From contig CAJWIC010000048.1 of assembly GCA_913040905.1 (NCBI GenBank), positions 1 to 8,634 on the forward strand: a stretch of DNA of 8,634 bases. Direction: 5' to 3'. This DNA comes from an uncultured Synechococcus sp. (lineage in GTDB: Bacteria > Cyanobacteriota > Cyanobacteriia > PCC-6307 > Cyanobiaceae). This document shows positions 6,941-8,634 of this stretch, in pieces. Position 1 is the first letter of the stretch. Each line of letters starts with the position of its first letter. The position numbers and the translations under genes are program-made. Under the pieces are notes generated by a model, which did no database searches, had not been told where the DNA came from, and was given only the letters and a program-made list of their open reading frames with translations.

Positions 6941-7080
6941 ACTCCAGTGTGTGGGGTCGTGGAATGGGAGCGGTTGTGTTGGGACAAGCCGTTCGGCCAT
7001 CAGACAATCCAACCGCAGCAATTGTTGTCATTCAATCAGGACAATTCCTGGGGAATACTTCTGAATGATCACGTTTTCAA
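6941..7080. other. mnmA to sigma-gene spacer, left part: no gene seen
   Basis: Between the mnmA leader and the small-RNA candidate the sequence becomes AT-richer from about 7000. It should hold the mnmA promoter (reading left) and the promoter of the small RNA (reading right). I see only weak matches: AATACT at 7054-7059 as a possible -10 for the rightward RNA, and TTGTCA at 7025-7030 at a poor distance. Inverted repeats AATTGT/ACAATT (7020-7025, 7041-7046) and CATTCA/TGAATG (7029-7034, 7062-7067) are short and may be chance. Confidence 0.4.
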
Positions 7081-7204
7081 CACGAAACTTTGTCTTCGGA
7101 GGTGGTCCGATAAGACATTTCTTCATTGAATGCGATGGAGCGATGAAGTGTTTCGATTCGCTCGCACAAATCTGAAAGGTTGCTGAAAACACTTCTGTTT
7201 TTTT
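7081..7204 (+). ncRNA. Candidate small RNA, probably Yfr2-type
   Basis: Stem TGTCTT (7091-7096) pairs with AAGACA (7112-7117), and CGGA (7097-7100) pairs with TCCG (7106-7109). Together they make a 10-bp hairpin with a 2-nt AT bulge and the loop GGTGG, so the top of the hairpin reads GGAGGTGGTCC. Downstream, GAAGTGTTT (7145-7153) and AAACACTTC (7187-7195) form a perfect 9-bp stem with a 33-nt loop, followed by TG and seven T (7198-7204), as in an intrinsic terminator. The layout of a 5' hairpin with a purine-rich GGAGGU loop, a less structured middle and a terminator matches my memory of the Yfr2 family of picocyanobacterial RNAs, but I could not compare it with a covariance model. The 5' end is a guess; promoter signals are weak. 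The alternative is that this is the structured leader of the sigma gene. Family assignment is about 50% sure. Confidence 0.52.
7145..7204 (+). terminator. Terminator-like stem with T7 tract upstream of the sigma gene
   Basis: Perfect 9-bp arms at 7145-7153 and 7187-7195, then TG and T7 (7198-7204). A competing 6-bp AT hairpin uses AAAACA (7186-7191) with TGTTTT (7196-7201), so both cannot form at once. It most simply ends the small RNA; if transcription came from further upstream it could attenuate the sigma gene. The large loop weakens the stem. Confidence 0.5.
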
Positions 7205-7210
7205 GATCTT

Positions 7211-7216
7211 TATAAG
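7211..7216 (+). promoter_or_regulatory. Possible -10 element of the sigma-factor gene
   Basis: TATAAG is close to TATAAT and lies right after the T7 tract. A start about 7 nt further on would leave a leader of about 25 nt. No -35 match is seen at 16-18 bp, where the sequence is AAACACTT, so the promoter would be of the -35-independent or activator-dependent kind. Confidence 0.33.
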
Positions 7217-7235
7217 AAGGTTTTGTGACCACGGC

Positions 7236-7240
7236 GGAGG
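7236..7240 (+). promoter_or_regulatory. Shine-Dalgarno GGAGG of the sigma-factor gene
   Basis: GGAGG lies 7 nt before the ATG at 7248. It decides this start over the in-frame TTG at 7203, which lies inside the T-run. It is the only strong Shine-Dalgarno in the window. Confidence 0.8.
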
Positions 7241-7247
7241 ACACGCA

Positions 7248-8189
7248 ATGGTTTCATCGGCTCAGAAACCCATCGATTCCCAGCGCCGTCGGAGCAGTGA
7301 TCCAGTCAGCTGGTACCTGGCCACCATCGGCCGCATTCCACTGCTGACCCCTGCCGAAGAAATCGAACTGGGCAATCAGGTCCAGGCGATGATGACGTTG
7401 ACGGAAGACGGTTCCAAAACTTTTGAAGACCACGAACTGACCGGTCAGCAGCGCCGATTGCTTCGCATTGGTCGACGGGCCAAGGAACGGATGATGAAAG
7501 CCAACCTCCGCCTGGTTGTGAGCGTTGCCAAGAAATATCAAGGCAAGGGTCTGGAATTGCTCGACCTCATCCAGGAAGGATCCTTGGGGCTCGAGCGTGC
7601 AGTCGAGAAATTTGACCCCACCCGCGGTTACAAGTTCTCCACTTATGCCTTCTGGTGGATTCGCCAGAGCATGACCCGTGCCATCGCCTGTCAGTCCCGC
7701 ACCATCAGGCTTCCCGTCCATCTCAGCGAGCGACTCACCACGATCCGCAAAGTGAGTCTTGATCTGGCTCACAAGCTCGGTGCGATGCCAAGTCGCGTGG
7801 AAATCGCCGAGGCGATGGACATCCCCTTGGATGAGCTTGATTCACTCCTCAGGCAGGCCCTCACCACCAGCAGCCTCGATGCCCCTGTGAATGGGGAGGA
7901 GGGTCGCAGTTTCCTGGGAGATCTCATTGCCGACTCCTCGTTGGATGAACCCCTCGACATTGTTGAGCAACGCATTCACCACGAGCAGCTGGGGCGTTGG
8001 CTCAGTCACCTCAGCGAGCAGGAGCAGCACGTGCTGAGGCTGCGCTTCGGGCTGGAGGGCAACGAGCGTCACACTCTGGCTGAAATCGGTCGCTTGATGG
8101 ATGTCTCCCGCGAACGTGTCCGTCAGGTTGAGCTCAAAGCGTTACGCAAGTTGCGCAATCTGACCCGGCGTCTGCCTAGCGGTATCTGA
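7248..8189 (+). CDS. Group-2 (type II) RNA polymerase sigma factor, sigma-70 family
   Basis: 313 residues from the ATG at 7248, supported by a GGAGG 7 nt upstream. It directs RNA polymerase to promoters; group-2 factors resemble the primary sigma but are non-essential and serve stress, nutrient or circadian programmes. Region 1.1 is absent. Region 1.2 is at 17-47 (DPVSWYLATIGRIPLLTPAEEIELG). Region 2 is at 76-155, with ANLRLVVSVAKKY, LDLIQEGSLGLERAVEKFDPTRGYKFSTYAFWWIRQ for core binding and -10 melting, and RTIRLP. Region 3 is at 156-230, and region 4 at 248-308, with the helix-turn-helix TLAEIGRLMDVSRERVRQVE for -35 recognition. The segment between regions 1.2 and 2.1 is short, without the ELGREPT-type repeat of the primary sigma; I believe this is usual for the marine group-2 factors. 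The exact Sig letter cannot be assigned. The gene converges on pdhA with a 29-bp gap. Confidence 0.92.
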   Translation: MVSSAQKPIDSQRRRSSDPVSWYLATIGRIPLLTPAEEIELGNQVQAMMTLTEDGSKTFEDHELTGQQRRLLRIGRRAKERMMKANLRLVVSVAKKYQGKGLELLDLIQEGSLGLERAVEKFDPTRGYKFSTYAFWWIRQSMTRAIACQSRTIRLPVHLSERLTTIRKVSLDLAHKLGAMPSRVEIAEAMDIPLDELDSLLRQALTTSSLDAPVNGEEGRSFLGDLIADSSLDEPLDIVEQRIHHEQLGRWLSHLSEQEQHVLRLRFGLEGNERHTLAEIGRLMDVSRERVRQVELKALRKLRNLTRRLPSGI

Positions 8190-8191
8190 GT

Positions 8192-8210
8192 TCCAAGAGG
8201 AATTCTGGGA
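8192..8210. terminator. Weak hairpin between the sigma gene and pdhA
   Basis: TCCAAGA (8192-8198) can pair with TCTGGGA (8204-8210) around a 5-nt loop, with one A-G mismatch in the middle. It is the only structure in the 29-bp gap between the convergent genes and has no U tract. It may be a poor bidirectional terminator or chance. The adjoining GGGATCAG is repeated in tandem at 8207-8222, overlapping the pdhA stop. Confidence 0.25.
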
Positions 8211-8218
8211 TCAGGGGA

Positions 8219-8634
8219 TCAGTCTTCGGCCCAGATGTAGCGGGTCAGCTCCGCTGGATCGGGCTCGGGGGCTGCAAGGGCGAACTCCACACAATCCTCA
8301 ACAACGCCATCGATCTCTTTTTCGATGGCACGGAGTTCGTCGCTGTTGACCAGCCCCTGGCCCGTCAGGTCTCTCTCCAGGGCCTTCAAGGGATCCCTCT
8401 GAGCCCAGAACTGTTTCTCCTGTTCAGCGCGGAGTTCATCCGGGTCTGCAAGGGAATGACCGCGGAAGCGATAGGTGAGGCACTCCAGCAATGTGGGGCC
8501 TTCCCCGGCCCGTGCTCGATCCAGGGCTCGCTGGGTGGCAGCACGCACGGCAAGCACATCCATGCCGTCCACTTCTTCCCCGGCCATGCCGAAGGAACTG
8601 GCCTTGCGCCAGATCTCCGGGTCACTGGTGGCCC
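8219..8634 (-). CDS. pdhA: Pyruvate dehydrogenase E1 component alpha subunit, C-terminal part, 5' end cut by window
   Basis: Partial gene: the frame is open to the right edge and about 137 C-terminal residues are visible. E1 alpha, with E1 beta, decarboxylates pyruvate using thiamine diphosphate and passes the acetyl group to E2 lipoyl domains. The visible part contains GMAGEEVDGMDVLAVRAATQRA, then PTLLECLTYRFRGHSLADPDELR, the conserved active-site loop in which RGHS-x-x-DP contributes the ThDP-proximal His. The rest is a helical C-terminal tail ending in ELTRYIWAED. The Met at 8587 is internal. It converges on the sigma gene with 29 bp between stops. The other PDH gene in view, lpdA, is at the opposite end of the window. 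The identification is firm. Confidence 0.95.
   Translation of the reverse strand, partial: ATSDPEIWRKASSFGMAGEEVDGMDVLAVRAATQRALDRARAGEGPTLLECLTYRFRGHSLADPDELRAEQEKQFWAQRDPLKALERDLTGQGLVNSDELRAIEKEIDGVVEDCVEFALAAPEPDPAELTRYIWAED

Noticed and set aside
6911..7129. 72-codon + strand frame in the mnmA to sigma spacer
   Set aside because: It starts inside mnmA, has no ribosome binding site, reads through the small-RNA hairpin and looks like no known protein.
8207..8222. Tandem GGGATCAG repeat at the pdhA stop codon as an attachment site or regulatory repeat
   Set aside because: Only two copies of 8 bp, no mobile-element sign nearby; most likely a small duplication or chance.
1..8634. HIP1 (GCGATCGC) sites, insertion sequences, tRNA genes, CRISPR repeats
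   Set aside because: Looked for and not found; a near match GCGATCGG occurs at about 5865. Absence of HIP1 fits marine picocyanobacteria.

Overview
The window reads as a gene-dense chromosomal segment of a marine picocyanobacterium, most likely a marine Synechococcus. The reasons are the high GC content (roughly 60% by eye), a nickel superoxide dismutase with its protease and a nickel-type permease, a short cyanobacterial group-2 sigma factor, a cyanobacterial TrpC with its N-terminal extension, and very short gaps between genes. No mobile element, tRNA, rRNA or CRISPR array is visible.

Left part (1-2457, + strand): the C-terminal half of dihydrolipoamide dehydrogenase (lpdA, cut by the window edge), then trpC, then a HupE/UreH-like permease with a histidine-rich loop (probable SodT nickel transporter). 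The permease has no normal ATG start. Middle (2411-4311, - strand): read leftwards, a small phasin-like coiled-coil protein, an exported FKBP prolyl isomerase, Ni-SOD (sodN) and its maturation peptidase (sodX). sodX and sodT converge and overlap by 47 bp, with a perfect 8-bp inverted repeat in the overlap. Permease, apoenzyme and processing protease would together import nickel, make the pro-enzyme and expose the N-terminal His of the nickel hook.

Right part: lnt (+, 4364-5770) converges on and overlaps mnmA (-, 5728-6924). A 323-bp AT-richer spacer (6925-7247) follows. It holds a bulged hairpin with a GGAGGUGG loop and, downstream, a 9-bp stem followed by seven T. Together these look like a small RNA gene, probably of the cyanobacterial Yfr2 type. 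The spacer also carries a -10-like element and a clear Shine-Dalgarno for the group-2 sigma factor gene (7248-8189). The window ends in the C-terminal part of pdhA (- strand, cut by the edge), so pyruvate dehydrogenase E3 and E1-alpha genes lie at its two ends.

Most of the window is ordinary housekeeping sequence. The points most worth checking are the small-RNA candidate, the possible -1 frameshift or base-count problem at the start of sodT, and the hairpins that sit on stop codons where genes converge or end.
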